A stretch of DNA of 64,000 bases from Thiosocius sp963808165. GTDB lineage: Bacteria > Pseudomonadota > Gammaproteobacteria > Chromatiales > Chromatiaceae. The notes under the pieces are model-generated. The model was not told the DNA's origin and did not search any database. It saw only the letters and a list, made by a program, of their open reading frames with translations. The stretch covers positions 124,001 through 188,000 of the forward strand of contig CAWEET010000021.1 in NCBI GenBank assembly GCA_963808165.1. Reading direction: 5' to 3'. The translations under genes and the position numbers were made by a program. Below are positions 63,327 to 64,000 of the stretch, in pieces (position 1 is the stretch's first letter; every line of letters begins with the position of its first letter).

Positions 63327-64000
63327 GTGTCGGGCGCCCCTGCAGCGTCACGTTGGCGCGCTTGGCTCGGTCTCGCCGTCGCGCTTTTCGGCCTCAATAT
63401 GGCGCTGAGCTTCCACAACCTGTGGCCGACGCCGTGGGTCACCCCCCGTCATGAACTGTCGGTGGAGGTCGCGGGCCTGGTGGTGCTGCTGGCATTGGCC
63501 GGTGAGCTGGGTCGCTGGCCCTCGCGCGCCGTGCTGCGCTGGCTGGCCGTCCTGGTCCTGCTGTTTACGATCGCGCGCTACATGGAGGTGACCGCGCCGG
63601 CATTGTACGGACGGCGCATCAACCTGTACTGGGACGCGCAGCATCTGCCGCAGGTGTTGGCGATGCTGATCGAGGTGATGCCGGCATGGCAGGTCTGGCT
63701 GATCATGGCCGGTTTCGTGGCGTTGTTGGCCGGGCTTTATCTGGCGGCGCGCTGGCTACTCGGACTGCTGGTCAGCGCCCTGGCTGATGCTCGGCTGCGG
63801 CGCTTCTCGCTGGCACTGACCGGTAGCTTGCTTGTCGCCTATATGGTCGGCCTGCTGCATCCGCAGATCAAGACGTTACGCTGGTTCTCGCTGCCGGTCA
63901 GCAGCACCTATGCGCAGCAGGCAGGGTTCGTCTACCGGGCAGTCGCCGGCGACGCGACCCTGGACACCGAGTCCAATCCACTGCCACCGTCTAACCTTCT
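63327..64000 (+). CDS. Sulfatase-like membrane protein (paralogue 2), 5' part
   Basis: The frame from GTG 63327 is open to the end of the window, giving 224 codons. It encodes four or five membrane helices with the same N-terminal plan as the protein at 49494: a shared region RYMEVTAPALYGRRINLYWD (RYVEVTVPAWFGRKVNLYWD there), then AQHLP. The catalytic domain would lie beyond the window. The start is 5 bases after yceI, so it is probably co-transcribed with the phosphatidyltransferase and yceI. Confidence 0.75.
   Translation, partial: MSGAPAASRWRAWLGLAVALFGLNMALSFHNLWPTPWVTPRHELSVEVAGLVVLLALAGELGRWPSRAVLRWLAVLVLLFTIARYMEVTAPALYGRRINLYWDAQHLPQVLAMLIEVMPAWQVWLIMAGFVALLAGLYLAARWLLGLLVSALADARLRRFSLALTGSLLVAYMVGLLHPQIKTLRWFSLPVSSTYAQQAGFVYRAVAGDATLDTESNPLPPSNL

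Overview
The window is GC-rich chromosomal DNA from a Gram-negative bacterium, almost certainly a gammaproteobacterium. The first 15 kb hold the classic gammaproteobacterial envelope/lipid A order dxr-rseP-bamA-skp-lpxD-fabZ-lpxA-lpxB-rnhB-dnaE-accA-tilS, and prfB-lysS follows with the standard programmed frameshift in prfB. A NapC/NirT-type tetraheme cytochrome behind an FNR-like box, pyruvate phosphate dikinase and a SUF operon would fit a facultatively anaerobic, possibly Chromatiales-like organism. That placement is inference. I saw no rRNA, tRNA or CRISPR array.

Layout. 0-15 kb: outer-membrane assembly, lipid A, replication and fatty acid genes on the + strand. 15-26 kb: PqiA-like and ABM small proteins, prfB-lysS, cytochrome, ppdK, a YdbH/YdbL pair, and a convergent SixA phosphatase. 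26-33 kb: a methyltransferase, an APH-kinase fusion, and a minus-strand AttEFGH-like ABC export module. 33-38 kb: sufBCD, a DUF59 gene, an A-type carrier and sufE, with no sufS and with an IscR-like site at the promoter. 38-41 kb: a class II photolyase fused to a renalase-like FAD oxidoreductase. 41-43.6 kb: a gene graveyard, with a DUF4174 gene split by a small mobile element, a broken minus-strand gene, and a decayed phosphonate/phosphite ABC transporter (phnD, phnC, phnE remnants). 43.6-51 kb: an NdvB-like glucan synthase, two paralogous methyltransferases around an ATP-grasp gene, and a sulfatase-like membrane protein. 51-54 kb: a short LOV photoreceptor, a second copy of the mobile element, an SRPBCC protein, a second palindromic element and IS3-family debris. 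54-64 kb: a cluster of membrane protein, creatininase-family amidohydrolase, GTP cyclohydrolase II, RibD-type reductase, methyltransferase, glycosyltransferase, divergent PTPS/QueD-like protein, MDR dehydrogenase, CDP-alcohol phosphatidyltransferase, YceI and a second sulfatase-like protein running off the end.

Two things stand out. First, a 269-nt element is present in two full copies (41053-41321 and 51917-52185). All of its stems, not only its ends, show paired compensatory substitutions between the copies while its loops stay identical, so it behaves like a structured RNA. One copy sits in the signal-peptide codons of a DUF4174 gene between direct CTAG repeats, and removing it in silico restores the frame. 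Second, the 54-64 kb cluster combines GTP-derived pteridine/pyrimidine chemistry with methyl-, glycosyl- and phospho-alcohol transfer and envelope proteins. It looks like an uncharacterised biosynthetic pathway, and it lies near a LOV photoreceptor and a photolyase fusion.

Three otherwise sound reading frames (ribA, yceI and the phnC remnant) each carry an apparent extra base, so isolated indel errors in the assembly should be kept in mind.
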